NCBI GenBank assembly: GCA_002118135.1
Contig: BDIU01000274.1
Span: 1-64,000, forward strand
Direction: 5' to 3'
DNA: 64,000 bases
Source: Trebouxia sp. TZW2008
Lineage: Eukaryota; Chlorophyta; Trebouxiophyceae; Trebouxiales; Trebouxiaceae
Below are positions 1 through 13,200 of this stretch, one piece after another. The position numbers and the translations under genes are program-made. The notes under the pieces were generated by a model, which saw nothing but the letters and a program-made list of their open reading frames with translations, was not told where the DNA came from and searched no databases. The first letter of the stretch is position 1. The number at the start of each line of letters is the position of its first letter.

Positions 1-661
1 GTTCAGGTGCAGTCTTACCCATCGTGCCGTCCTTGGGTAAAAGTTGCTGGCAATGTGGTTAGCGAAGTTGGTTGTTGTCATGGTAGACGCCGAGCTCAAA
101 ATCTGCAGCATCACATGAGCTACAATATATGGAACTTGCAGCATAATACAGCTGTGTTCATTTCCAAGGCAGTCACTCACGCTGCTGCAACAAAGCAAAA
201 GAGCGCAACTTGTAGTATGTTGCTGCAAATGCACTGTATGGGTAAAGCAGCATCAAAGATAGATTACTCACCGCTTTGATGAATGTTGGTCGTTCTGGTT
301 TCTGGTGGTGAGCTGGCAGATTCTGGCGGTACAGCTCGTATGAAGCAGCCAGCTGTGGGTCAGACGTTGGGTTGAATTGTTGGCAACGGAAGCCAGTGGA
401 AATGGACACCGCATCAAAACAACGGTTGAAGAACGTTTCTTCCATCTTTGGAATTTCCTGGTTGCTCTCTAGTAAGCGGAGTACATGAAGATTGGCCAAC
501 AATAGACCTTCCACAAGGATGGGCTTCACCAGGTTGACCGCTCTCTGTGTTATGTCTGCAAGGCCCTGGTGATGAAAGATGGACTTGAAGCCTGTTTTAA
601 TGGTGTACATGTGCCCGGTGGCATTGAGGTCTCGACGTTGCTGACGTGTTGCCCGAGACAT
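1..661 (-). CDS. Partial gene, unrecognised protein
   Basis: Exons 661-272 and 102-19 (minus); the gene continues past the left edge. The ATG is at 661-659. Exon 1 (130 codons) ends at a good GTGAGT donor in phase 0. Exon 2 (28 codons) starts after a CTGCAG acceptor, stays open in phase 0, and ends at GTAAGA. The N-terminus begins MSRATRQQRRDLNATGHMY, and a Leu-rich stretch (about residues 40-65) follows. I recognise no family. A transposon-derived or lineage-specific gene is possible, but nothing in the visible part proves it. The phase agreement across the intron and the long open exon support a real gene. Confidence 0.5.
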
Positions 662-864
662 GATTTTTTATGAGTCAATGACTGTCCTGCACGCGCACAC
701 TTTTGTATGTCACTCCTGCAGGCACTCAAGCGGTGCTATTGTGCAACACATATGCATTCTTATGATTGGTCCTATGCAAGCAATGTACCTCTGAAAGTAT
801 AGCATCTGCCAAGTGCATGTCTTCCACTCGCCCTACAGTTGTATGAAGAGGTTGTGTTCTGGTA

Positions 865-1399
865 CTAGTAGTCAAAGCCTGCAATCAAGTCTTGGAGGTC
901 AAGGTCGGCTGGGTGACGACCTACGTGGTCTCTTGCAGCTCTCGAGCACACCAAGGCATGCTTTGTGCAACCCGACAGTGTGACGAAGCTTACCTTCAGC
1001 AGACTGCCAGGCAGCTGGCACTTCTCAAGCACGCGCTGACACCTGCCAAGCTGACAGAGCGCCTCGCGGGTCTGCACACCCACAGACTCAAGGCCGTCAC
1101 TAGTCAGAACAATGATCTGGCGGCCAGAGGCACAAGCAACCTCTCAAGAGTACAGCGATGTTGCCGAACTGTCAAGTCGTGCGCACCCGTGCTACTGAAA
1201 CCTTACATTCCATGCTCTGCTTCAAGTCAAAATTTCAAACAAGGGGTGACGAATAATCTGGCCATGGTTGCCCCGGTCTGGGAACGAAACGCTTACCGAT
1301 GACGTAGCTAGGTTCAGTTGACCGGATAGCGAAAATTGCCTTGCGACAGTAGCGTCCTGTTAAGCGCGTGGCTACAGCGCGAAGTTGAGACGTTTGCAT
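865..1399 (-). CDS. Doubtful small gene, possible mitochondrial presequence
   Basis: An ATG at 1399-1397 opens an Arg-rich, acid-poor N-terminus (MQTSQLRAVATRLTGRY...) that looks like a mitochondrial presequence. It either continues to a stop near 1235 or splices at GTAAGC (1296). A second open segment, about 1116-865, ends ...LDLQDLIAGFDY and a TAG. Its proposed acceptor (CCAG at 1119-1117) is in phase 0, whereas the first exon ends in phase 1, so an exon or boundary is missing from this model. The protein family is not recognised. The start lies only about 170 bp from the ENH1-like start on the other strand, so the two would share a promoter. This may be two separate pieces or not a gene. 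Confidence 0.25.
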
Positions 1400-1569
1400 A
1401 GTGCTGCAACAATGGCCGCCGTTGGTATCAGCAGCTCTCAATGCCTTGGCACCAGCCGCAGGCAAGCCACCAATAGCTGGTCGGCCTCAACAACTGGTAG
1501 ACCGCAAGCAGCTCCAGCGACGCAGCAGCGACAGGTCACATCTCTGTCTCGCAATCAAATGTCCTGGAC

Positions 1570-3102
1570 ATGATGAACACGCATCGAATCGAGCATGGGG
1601 CAATGTCAGCTCCAGTTGGCGAGGTGCTGACAAACTTGTGGTGTACGCAGTTGAAGGCAACAAACTTCTCTGGCCGACGTCTGCCAATTCCCAGACAGCA
1701 GCACCTCAGAAGCAGGGCTCCTGTGCAGACGTTTGCAGGGCCACAGACTCAAGTAAGACGCCTGCCTCGCTTAGCGAGCGATCTGCGTTTACCATCTGCA
1801 GACGACTGACAAGCTTGACCGCTTTGTAGGTGGATGTTGACAAGCCTCTGGGACTGCAGCTTGGCGCTGCCAAGGGCCCCAATGGAGGGCTTGTCGTCAA
1901 GGTCAGCTGCTGTTCTCAAAGCCATCATTGAAATGGATGCTTTTCTTGCTGACGCAGCCTGCTGTGTCCTCTGTAGCTTGCATGATCCAGCACACACATT
2001 GTTGATCCACTGTGGTGTTGCGCAGTCAGCCAGCGGCAATGCTGCCAAAGCAGGCTTGAAGTCTGGTGACACTGTCATCTACACCTCATCGTTCTTTGGG
2101 GACGAGTTGTGGCCTTCAGACAAGCTTGGCTTCACCCGATCTGCTCTGGCTAATGCACCCTCTCCAGTCACAATCGTCTATGTAAGCTGCCAGCAACCTT
2201 CATTACGACACCTGCACATTTTGCTCATATGGTCGTGCTTTCAGACATGTCTCACATGCAGCCTTCTGCATCTGGCATGCGCCGCGAAGCAGACAGCCTT
2301 GGTTTGGCAAATTTGTGGCATCCTAAAAGGCGGAATGTCTTTGCAACCATCTGTTGTTTTGCTGGTGAGAGCCTAATCAACAGCACTTTGGCACAAAGAG
2401 ATGAGCTACATGACAATTTGTATGTACGATACAAGCAAGTTGCCCCGACAACCATGCGTTCGAACAGGCCAGATGCTTGCTTTTTGCCTTGCATTGTAGC
2501 CATATCTGCATCAAATAGGTCTGTAAAACTGCTCACTTGGCCCGCAGGTGAGGGGAGAGAGCACTGTCAATGTGAGGAGACTGAACAAGAAGCCTGCACC
2601 TGCTAGGTTTGGCCGAAGGCTTACTGCCCAGCAGAAGGAATTCGCCACCCACATCTGCATTGACTGTGGGTACATCTACGCTGGCAAGCAGCCGTTTGAG
2701 CAGCTTGGCAACCAATATGTTTGCCCACAATGCAATGCGCCCAAGAAGCGTTTTGCCAAATACGACGCTGACACTGGGAAGGTGAGCCATGCAGTCTTCT
2801 CATGGTGCATCTGCCTGTTGTATGTCAACTTATGTTAAGTGGTGTTCTTCTGTCTCAGGCAGCATTGTCAAACCCTTGATGCAATCTGCTGCTGGAGCAA
2901 GTGGCAGAGCCTTTCAATGCTTCTCAGTCTGACTCCAAGGCAGCATACAGAAGGGCTTCATCACAATCACAAAGAGCAGGCCAATACTTTCCTGTGCCTG
3001 CAGATCAAGGGCACAGCGCCCATTCAGATTGGGACATACGCAACTGTGTTGGGAGGCCTGATAGGCGTGGGGGTGCTAGCGTATCTGGGACTCAAGCTCT
3101 GA
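1570..3102 (+). CDS. ENH1: PDZ-rubredoxin membrane protein, ENH1-like (chloroplast)
   Basis: Exons 1570-1752, 1830-1901, 2026-2181, 2548-2781, 3004-3102 give 247 aa, with all joins in phase 0. Domains: a basic, Ser/Thr-bearing N-terminus (residues 1-61) that fits a plastid transit peptide; a PDZ-like domain (about 62-140) with [12 protein letters not shown] and a [17 protein letters not shown] segment; a rubredoxin domain with CIDCGY and YVCPQC, the two CxxC pairs that bind one iron; and a Gly/Val/Leu transmembrane helix at the C-terminus. This order is that of plant ENH1 (enhancer of sos3-1) and its algal relatives, which are thought to act in thylakoid redox balance. The start is uncertain: ATGs at 1570, 1573 and 1603 are in frame. 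An ATG at 1411 in a strong context (ACAATGGCC) could instead begin an alternative first exon ending at CAG|GTCACA (1534), joining an acceptor at 1728. Confidence 0.9.
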
Positions 3103-3535
3103 GTGTTGGCGATGCTACTTCAGCCGCTTCTGAGTATCTGCAGCTTGCAACCGGATTTTGTGGGTTGAGTTTCTGGTTACAGACAGCACCTGGCCTGTTG
3201 TGTGTTGTGCTTGTGCAACAGCAGCTACCAATTAGATAGACAAGGCTATAGACATTTCTGGGACGTCAGTAATGCTATCAAATCATCATTTTGTTTCAAT
3301 CAGCTGTCACTCACATCACACATCATTGACAGCCTGATACTGTACCCTTTGGCAACCACTTGCGTTGCTTTCAGTCAGCGCAGCGTTGTGATTGTGCGCT
3401 AGTTTCAGCTCAGAGGGTGCGGGTTTCACAAGACAGCCCTGCCACAGAAAAACCATGGTATGAGCTGCATGCCAATAATTGCATTTGCTGCAGGAGTGTC
3501 CTAAATGCAAGGAAAGGCTGAGCTGCTGAGGTCCA
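3103..3535. other. Convergent intergenic stretch
   Basis: This lies between the stop codons of the PDZ-rubredoxin gene and the hydrolase gene. It should hold both 3' UTRs. I see no coding potential and no clear repeat. Confidence 0.5.
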
Positions 3536-6500
3536 TTAAGCTGTGATGAAATCAACGCTCAGCTGTATAAGCTGCTGTGCATGTTCTGGCTTGTCATAAT
3601 TGTGGCTGGCACCGTCAATGACATGCAGCTTGTGGTTTGCAATGTGCTTGTCAAATTCATGTGCATCAGCAAAAGGGATGGTCTTGTCTGCACCACCATG
3701 TATGGTGAGGACAGAGCTCTTCTTGATAGACTCGCTGATCTTGCCCATGTCATGGTTCAGCCGCTCAGTCATATCCTGTGAGGGAATGCAATTCCAAATG
3801 AGACAAATGCATTTGCAACAATTACTCGAAACCAACCTTGTGAGCAACACGCGCAAGATTGTGATGGAAATGATGCATGGAGCGCTAGATCGAATTGATA
3901 TAGGTCTTGTGTGCGATGGTGCAGATGAAATAGATGAGTATGCACATCTTCAATCAACGAGCATGCATCAGCGTCAAGAGCAGCAGGCATGTTTGGAAAG
4001 GAACTAGGCTATGACGCACACCTCTTCTGTCAGCGTCCAGCTATCATTGTCTCCGGGAATTGTGTCGTCTTTGACTTGGATGCTCTTGTCCTGTTTCAGC
4101 CTGTCAAAGATATCTTCCCCAAATCTGGGGGTGATACCTGCATCTATGCATGGCTGCATTGACGGCTCTTGCACTACAAATTGGTCTGACAACCATCAAA
4201 AATGTATAAGACAGCATGTCAGCTGTAAGACTGATGGTGCATTGCCAATCATGATGCCTCACTCCAACACAATCGCTGCACATGCAAGTGCAAGCAGTGC
4301 TGTCAGCGTTGTACTGCAAGGCATAGTTGCACTGACCCGGGTGCTGCTGATACGTATCAGAGAATCCGACATGTGTACCCCTGTGTCCTTGATTCTACGA
4401 TTCATGTGTCAAGCTAACCTAATGCAGCAAATGCTAGGGTTCTGGATTTGTACAGGCTATTTCAGGGGGGTTTTTTGCTGACATTTCATGACCAAAAGCC
4501 GTTATGTATCAACATATGGACACGGCAAACATACATATCAGCGTGTCTGACACGTGTAATACCGTGTAAAGGAGTGAACACTGCCAGATTAGTGCAATGA
4601 TGCTGCAAGGCTAGTCAATTGACGACAAAACAGCTGTCTAGTCAAAGGACCTCAGATTGGAATGGTGTCCCTGACTTCTGTTGCTTGGTAATAATTGCTG
4701 CCAGCCCAATTCATTTTGCCACACAAGCAGTTGATGTGAAGCGAAAGTGCATTATTGTGCATGCAAACTTGCAGACAAGCATGCCTGAATTGTAGCCTGA
4801 CCTTTGCCAAGGAAGAATCGGCCAGAAACATTGACCACACGTGGTACATCATCATACTTGCCAGCATAGGTTAGTACTGTGTCTCCTCCCTTGCTGTGCC
4901 CTGCATGATAGAACAACAGCATGATGCAACAGCACTGCTGTGTGGCTCACAAGCAGAGCAGTCAAAGCATCAGAAATGTTGCAGAAAGCACACGTTGCAG
5001 GCAGAACCTGCAGAGACAGTGCTATGCGCAATGCGCAAGCTGCATTATGCAAAAATTACAAAGCTTCGTATTCTGTTATCAAGATGGACTGCAGCTGCAA
5101 TGAGGTGTGCAAGGCTTTCATGCTGTCCTCAGCAAGCATGGCAGGTGTTGCTGCGTTTTGCAAACAGACATCATGCAGGGGTCCTAAAAGTCAATTCAGG
5201 TTGCATTTGGTGACTGGAAGTCTATAGGTATAGCAGTACATACAGCTGTCTGGATAGCTGATTACACTAGCTCAACAACATTCAGAGGCAGTCCCCATGT
5301 GGTGACCACAGTTTTGGCAATCACAATGCAAGGATGCCCTAGTGCGTAGGGTCTATGTGATGCCAGTTGATGCAAAAACAAACTATTAGTCCACACCAGT
5401 GAGCTCATGCTACTGTCGGCACCTGCTACATGACTGTTTGGCGTGTCTGCCCTCATATCTGACTACAAGCATGCATCAAACTGGTTGGAGACAGTTGATT
5501 GCTTCTGTACGTACCTACTTGGGCCTGCTGAGCCTGCCGAGCCCACGTTTATGATGAATGAAATGAATGCATGAAGCATGCATGCAGCACTTTGCATTGG
5601 GCACACTACCTAGAATGGCTTTCACAGTCTTGCCCCTGCCTTGCAGCCACTGAATTGCTGACCGTACATCTTCAGCCTTGCAAGCAGCTATACAAGTGCA
5701 AAAATTGGCTCTCAATTGCTAGGCTGATGCAACTTGCAGGACTTTAGTTAGCGCAGCTATGCACATGGTATGCATGTTGATGCAACAGCACAATGTGTTC
5801 CAATCTGCAATGCTCTAGTGAGTGTAGAGACACAGCTGAGTGTGCGCTGGCATACTGGTACAAAGTGATAGCTTGCACAGAGGCAATCAGGGTGTGTACA
5901 AAGTTGCAAATGATCAACAAACTGGCAACAGCAATGGACACTCGCAAGCAAAGATAAATTGGGCAGCAAGAACACTTCAGGCAACAAGAGCAAATACCTC
6001 TGAGTTGTAATTGCCATATCTGAAATGCCCCTCACTTTCACCATTGCCTGTGAAGTCAAATCTGCAGCCACATATTAGTCTGGCATGGTCACCCAGCACC
6101 TTTGTTGCACCCCAGGATACCCTTGATATGCCGTGATGCAAAGTGTGCAAGGCATCAGAAGTGGCCAAGGCGTCGAATGTCCACATATAGAGCTGACTTG
6201 CAATCTCTTGGTACAAGCTTGTCTCACGCAAATGTCACCTGAGGCTGCTGTATCCCTTTTGCGCCAACCTTTCCGCCAGCTTCGGCAGATGGAATCCATT
6301 CCTAGTGGAAGCGTACCCATGACAGAGCACGACAGTCTCGGGAGACTTCGCATCTAACAGCGTGGCCGCAAGCTTTTGACCGCTGGTGTTTTTGAAGCTT
6401 TCTTCAGCTTCACGTCCGGTCGTCGAAGCAATCGACATATTTCGACGGGACTGTGGCTGCCACGGCCTGGGGCGTCCGACCCTTCCGTCAGACACGAAGG

Positions 6501-6693
6501 CTGTCTCTCCTGCACAGCAAGCGATCCTGTTGCAATTGCACAAGCCGAAGCGCCTTCCAAGAGTTGTCTTACCCTTTGTAGAACGGTGACTCAGACTGCT
6601 CCTGGCATGCCCTTTGATCAGTGTCTTCGGCTTTCGCACGTCTACCTTGCACCTTGTTCCGACGACAATTTGCGTTGGTTGCAATGCGAGCAT
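3536..6693 (-). CDS. Alpha/beta hydrolase, serine aminopeptidase S33-like
   Basis: Exons 6693-6239, 6061-5998, 5676-5610, 4900-4802, 4137-4022, 3775-3536 give 346 aa, with every phase matching. The first ~95 residues are basic and Ser/Thr-rich and could target the protein to an organelle. The core follows the alpha/beta hydrolase order: a strand plus oxyanion HGYASTRNG; FDFTGNGESEG; the nucleophile elbow GHSKGGD (Ser); GGADKTIP with the acid; and a late DGASHNYD with the catalytic His. All three triad residues are present. This resembles the plant plastid and cytosolic S33-like esterase family; the substrate is unknown. The ATG at 6693 is the first ATG in an open frame. The gene lies convergent to the PDZ-rubredoxin gene. 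Confidence 0.85.
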
Positions 6694-7291
6694 CAGCTGG
6701 ACTCAAGTCAAGCTCGCGTGCAGTGCAAAGCGCCCGTTTTCATGCCGATGATCTGACTGATGATCTGCAGCTCTGCAGATGTTAGCAAATGCCCTGCAGG
6801 GCTGTCTGCAAGAGCGCCCTGTGGCCTTCACTTCAGCATGACAAGGTCCTTACTGGGACTGTCAGCACCATGGCCAGCTATTATGCCATGTCAGACTGAA
6901 AGCATGCAGTGCACTTCCGAAAGCATAAATGCTTTCCCGGAACATTGCAATTTGGAGGGTTTGAGCATGCATCAATGACATCGTCAAGCTTTTGGACCTG
7001 CTTGCTTGACATGACAAGCGAGTACTACTATGAACAGGATGGTAGCATAGCTAATTTCCTCACCAGTTTTCACAGTCTGGAACCCTTGTGACAATATGAT
7101 AAGTAGTGATGCGTGCAACAATGTAATACATACTGAACTAGTCTTCACTGAGCAAGACAATTGCACCAACTGTTGTACATTTTACCAAGGACACATTTGT
7201 GCATATCAGGTTGCTCTCAGATTGCACTGGCCTAAAAGGGCTGGTCACAACTTCAGCTGCAACAAATTTGCTTCTGCATGAGCATTGCTGG
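6694..7291. other. Intergenic, promoter side of the hydrolase gene
   Basis: This 598-bp stretch runs from the hydrolase start to the DRP5B stop. It should contain the hydrolase promoter and 5' UTR and the DRP5B 3' UTR. There is no convincing exon or repeat. Confidence 0.4.
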
Positions 7292-10200
7292 CTATTGGAT
7301 TGAGGACAGCACTGCTCGAGCACTCTTGGGATTCGACTCTCGCAAGTCCAAGCTCTCAACTTTCTTGGCCAGCTTGCCAGCTGCTTGTGTCACCTGGAGA
7401 CACGAATTCAGGTTTGCACGTCAAATCTATCACGAAATGCAAGGTGTTTTGTGTGTTGCAAGAATGGCAAGGAAAACATGCCAAATATTAGCAGATGCTT
7501 GTTCAGTATCAGATTCTATGGTGTGTCATAAAGTAGAACCTGGATTCGCAACTTTGCAATGCTTTGGACAGCAGCATGCATTGCTGACAAGTCTGTGCAA
7601 GACATCCAATGAGTCTGAGCACACCACAGATCTGCATCTACAACTTGCATGCAACTTGTTGTTGTGAGTTTGGCTGACCTTGCTGATGTTCTCAGAGCCG
7701 GAGTGCAGGTGAGCTAGGGAGGACATGCGTGGTGTGTCCGGCCCAGGCTTGTTGTTCTGCTGCTGCGCCAGGGTGGAGTGGATTGTGGCAAATTTGCGCT
7801 GCAATCTCTCCACCTGTTGCCAGCACCAGAACATAGGCTTATTGTTTGGCCTGCCACAAACTGTGGTACATGACTGATAGCTGCCTCAGGTTTGCACAGG
7901 GCTGGGTGCAAAGCATTGATCAAGCAGCAAGAAGCAGGCTCATTTCACATGCAAATGTCTGTGCTCTGCAGTCAGCGTTGTCACACTGTTTATTTGGGAT
8001 TTGCCAGAAGCATCACGACTCAAATGTTATCCATGCAAACCATTTGCGGTCAGTGCCAGCTCTGACTTAACTTGTTGCCTGTATTAAGGATACACTTATA
8101 TGCAAAAAGCAACCACAGGAGGTGACATAACGCTGTGTTACCTGGTGTAGCTCAGACTCAAGGGCCTTCAAACGTGACTCCAAGGCGTTGCGCACTGCTG
8201 TCACATCAAAGACCTCGTCAATGTCATCATCATACGCTGATTCCAACTCCTCTCTGAAGGACCCAAATCATGTATGTAGAGCTGTGTACACATTATGGTC
8301 TCGCATGATCCAACACTGACCAGCTTGCATGCTTGTGAGCAGATTTGCGCAGCCATTAATGCATTGACAATCATGTAAAGGAACTGCTCATGGAAATGCA
8401 GTCAGAATAGATTACACAAACACCACCCCAACCGTAGTGTATTGCAGGCTTGGCATTTCTGATCTCACAAAGCTGCGCATTTGCTGAAGCACTGGCAATC
8501 TCAGACACCATGACTGCATTGCAGGTTTCATGTGCTTGCTTGTGTAACAGTAAAGTTGCTGTTAGACAACTGTTTGTGGCCTACCTTAGGCGGGTGGGAA
8601 AGCTGTCAACCACGGGCATCAAGAAGAAGCAGTTGAACTTGAGCTCCACTGCTTGCACTACATGATCCCTGATGCCTGCAATGCACAATATTGTTACATC
8701 AGCCTCAATGCCAAGCATCTGCATGTCAGTCTTGATGAGCTGCAAGGACTGTCTAGTTGATCTCAGGGGATAACAAGAGGTAGCTCCTTTTGGTGTTCAA
8801 AGCTAGCCACAGATGTTCAATCTTTTACTTCTTGACAGTACATCCCAGCCATGAGCAATGCCGAAGCGCTCACCCTTTGGCAGAGCGACCGAGTAGAAAC
8901 CTTGGCTGACAGATAATGGAAACAGACACAAGTGCAACAGGAAGTATGCTTGCAGAAATGTTATGTGCATGCCTGAGCTGTATCACTCTGGGCTCAGGCC
9001 TGGATTGGACCCAGCGCAAGTTCAACTTTACACTCAAGCAGGCAGCGAACCTTCAAATATTTGGCAGACAAGCGCTGCAACAATTTCCTCAGACATGACA
9101 CCCAACTGCCGATTCCAAAGAGTGTTCTCTAGCACATCCATGACACCATTATCCTGGCCAGCTGCTGGGGTGACTGCTCCTGCAGCCGCCTTAGCAGCTG
9201 CTTTCTGACCCTGGGTGGTACCCTCTGGAGTTGTGTTCACCTGCAGTGAGTTAAAGTATATTGCATGCAGTTGCAATGCAGCAGCGCTGTTGCTATTGAT
9301 GTTAGCATGATGAGTCGCTGGTGATGTTCACACGCTATATGCATCTGTGCGTCACATCTGGGACATAAGCTTCTGCAGTAAGGACTGCTCACTGCCTCCA
9401 AACCATGCCAAGTAGAATGCTGAGCCAGAACCACTCTGAGGTGGAACGCTTGGCACACAAGCTGCGTGCATTCATACTTGTTTACATGAGAAGTCTTGGC
9501 ATGCACGTGCAAAGCAAAAAGCTACTTGAACTCATGAAGTCTACAGTCAGCATCATCATCTTGCACTGCCCAGCATGCTCAGCCTGGACGGCACAGCCTT
9601 GAGGCTGAGCAAGCTTTGAGCTTCAGGCTCCAGAACACGTACCGCGTAGTGCTGGCATGCACTGTTGCAAAGGCTTAAAGCCACCAAAAAAACATGATGA
9701 TGCTGCTGCTGATGGTGATAGTGATAATGATGGGTATGGTGACAATGATAATGATGATGCTAAGCCCCAAAAAGCTCACCTTTGACAGCATGGCCTTGAG
9801 GCTGGAGCGTGACTTGGTGTGCAGGCTCCAAGTGACATAGCGCGTGGTGCTCTGCAGGTCCTCCTGGCACTTGCCCCTGCACACCTTCTCCGCCTCCTCA
9901 ATGAAGGCGTGGTAGGAGGCCCCAACTCGCTTCAGGAAGAGGTCGTGCCCGTTAAGGAACTGGCTGTCGCGCTGTAGAAGGTACATGGCAATAGGCAGCA
10001 TGCGCCGCAGGATGTGCGCAAAGCGGTACCCCAGCTGCATACATACAAATGCATTTCATAAGAGCGCGCTTCTTCTGCATGCCGCAAGCTGTGCATGCAG
10101 CAAAGCAAAATTGTACATGTGTTGCATTGACATTCTGATACACATGCAGCATCTGCTGTATGGTATGGGTGAGGCAGTGTTCCAGCTGCACAAAGACGTG

Positions 10201-13200
10201 GCAGTATATCTTCTCAGAACAATGCATCGATGAACAGAATCACTGCAATCAGGAATTGGCTGTCACATTGTAGCAGGTATCTGGCAGTGGGCAGCATCTG
10301 CTGCAGGATGTGCGCAAAGCGGAATTCCAGCTGCACAGGCACACGCTTTTGTTCCGCAACAGAAAGGCTCAGTTTAATCCACATTGAGCATGACTGCGCA
10401 ATGAATTTGTTGTTGGCAAAATGACCTCAAGTCTGCTGTAGGATCTGCTATAGGCTGTGAGCAAGCAGAACTGCAGCTGCTTGAGCACAGATGCATTGCC
10501 AAACAGCCCGTTCACATGCTGTCACCAAGCTTTTGAGTCAAAGCCATGCAGCAAATTTTCAAAACGCAATGCATACCTGATGCAAGAAGGGCTCAAATAC
10601 ATCCCTGGCCTTGGATACAGCTATGACACAGGCGGTCCGCGTGTAGTTGACCCCGTCATGGAAGTCATCAATGCCACATGCATTTACAATCTCTTCCCTA
10701 GAGATGTCAGGGCAGGTCAGTTGCCCAATGCCATTCCTGAACTCCGCCATGGCTCGGTGGTACTGAGCGCCACCAAACAAGCGCATATGGGCGTTGGGCA
10801 GGTTTTCTGGCACTGGTAGGGTTTTGCCATCTGGCCCTACAAAGGCGCCTGCGCAGCAGCAGGTAACGCTTGAAATTCTTTCAAACTAATCGCTCAAGTA
10901 GTCACAACAGCACTACTGCAGCGTCAAGGTATGACTCAAGACATACTGATGAACCAAATGACAGTACATGAATGAAGGCTGTTGCTCCCTGGCTGCAAAC
11001 AGTTTGCCAAGCATCTGCTGTGATGACACACAGATGCAGGGCCAGTCCTTAACTATCAGGCAAAGCAGGTGAACAAATGTAGTTTGTCGCATCCAATGGT
11101 TCTGGTACAGGAGCATGAGTAGTGATGGCAGGGCAGGGTGTGCACCTGCTCTGATGTGCTAATCTGGCAGCTGGGGGCGAAACAAAGCTAGCGTCTATGC
11201 TAACAGGTGTGGCATGCATTGATATCATAGTGATGACTTTTGTTACTGATTCTACCTGTTTTTGCTGCTCATGTTGATGATCCTTACAATTACTCAAAGA
11301 CCTGAATGATAATTCCTGTTGTTGTGTATTACATGAAGGTGTGTACCTCCTCTGATGTGCTCATCTGCTAGGGTCTCCCCATAGCGCTCAGGGGGCGCCG
11401 CCACAGTGCCCCGTAACAACAGCCCTAGCTTGGCCAAGAAAGCCTCTCTGAAAATGCGCCCCTTCTCTTTCAATCTGCAATTTTGAGCAGATATAAGTTT
11501 TAGCACTTTGTTTGCAAGCAGCTCTGTTTGTCAGCAGAGTTCCTGCCAGCAGCTTTGTTTGTCAGCAGCTTTGACTGTCAGTGAGTTTGATTGTCAATAA
11601 ATTTGATTGTCAGTGCGATTGTCACCTGGTCTGCTTATCAGCAGGTCTGATTGTCAGCACGGCTCTGGTTGAGCTACAGGGCTAACAGTGGGATACATCT
11701 CCACGGGATAAATTCATCCAAGTGATGCAGCAACTGACAGTGGCCTACATACATACTTGCACTTTCCAGTGGTGTGCTCCATGACGACCGTTTGAAGCAC
11801 GCAGGGTTTGCTTCCCCTGTTCACTGGGTAGGTGTCCAACATTGCGTTCAGGTTGCGACTGCATGTGACTTACTTGTCTGGATGCAGGTCATTGAGCTCC
11901 TCTTGAGTGGACTCCAGGCGAGCTGCAGCGTTCCGGTACTCCTTCTCTAGCAGTGGCACTATAGCTGGCACATTCTCTAGATACCTGCGCTGATCACACT
12001 GTATCAGTTCTCCTGTAGCATGCAACAGCCAACCTGAGGGTACGCCCTTGACTTGTTCAAGCCAGCATATTCTTTAGGCAAAATCCTGCACCATGACAAG
12101 ATGCATGCTCTGCTTTTTTCTTGGAGAGGTCCATTGAGTAGTTTTCAACGTCTGAGTGACTGCTGCTGCAGCAGCATCAGGAAAGCTTTACCTTTGGGAA
12201 GGCAGCATCAGCTCAAGTTCATTTGAGCACTCTGCAGGAGTGGAGAACAAAATCTCACACTGTGCTTTCCCCGATGTCATTGATTTTTGCCAGCTTTGTG
12301 TATCATTAGATGAGCTGTGTGCGGTGCACGCTTGGGGATTAAGGGAGGAGGCGGGGGGGGGGAGGGGGCACAGAGATGGGGATTGAGCAAGGATATCTAC
12401 TCTGACGAACAGGAAAGCACAGGCGAGAGGGTTGGGAGCAAAGGTCGCAGGGGTGGGGGTTGAGCAAGGGGGCAGTTTTGGGGACAGGGGCCCTCTTCAT
12501 CCTGATCATCAGGGAAGCACAGGCGGCAGCATGAATGAGTGACCTGCGCTGCAGCAGCTGCTCTAGGAAGCGCCTGAGCTGGCCCACCCCAATGCGTGCC
12601 CGCTCAGCCTTCTCCAGGCTGCGGTCTAGCCGGTGCTGCAGCTCTGCCACGTCACAGTCCTCCCGCTCCGCCACTGCCTGCCGGAAGTGGTCATTGCTGC
12701 GGAAGATGGCGTCCTTGGCATTGCCTACCCGCCCAGAGGGCACTGACCTGCAGTGCAAGCAGGAAATAAGATGTCAAGTTTTATTTCTCTCTTTCTCAGT
12801 CAGCGGCATCATCAAAGGGTGCAGCATGCAATGTGATGCCAAAATTGACAACAGGACAACAGAATGTTGTCGCTCGGCCTGCAACCTTCAAGTTCTGTTC
12901 AGCATTGCCTACCCGCCCAGATGGCACTGACGTGCAGTGCAACCACAGCAGTCAGCGGCAATATCAAAGATTGGAGATGCAGTGTGCTGCTAGCTTTCCC
13001 TACATTGTTGCTGCACCTGTCTCTTTTACAGGGCCACACACATCACGCACTTGTGCTGGCTCATGCAGTCTTTTTCAGAGATCCTGTCATTACTGTATCA
13101 ATTGTCATTGCCGTTTCTTATTTGACTGTGATGATCAGAAAAAATACTATCAGCAGTACTATAAATAGTGGAGAGGAGGTCACTGACATGAAGAAGGGAC

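Noticed and set aside
1411..1534. ATG in strong context as sole first exon of the PDZ-rubredoxin gene
   Set aside because: It needs a weak donor and a tiny second exon, while ATGs at 1570-1603 give an unspliced targeting-like exon in phase. Kept only as an alternative.
7318..7345. tRNA-like GATTCGA stretch
   Set aside because: It lies inside the last DRP5B exon and no cloverleaf arms can be drawn around it.
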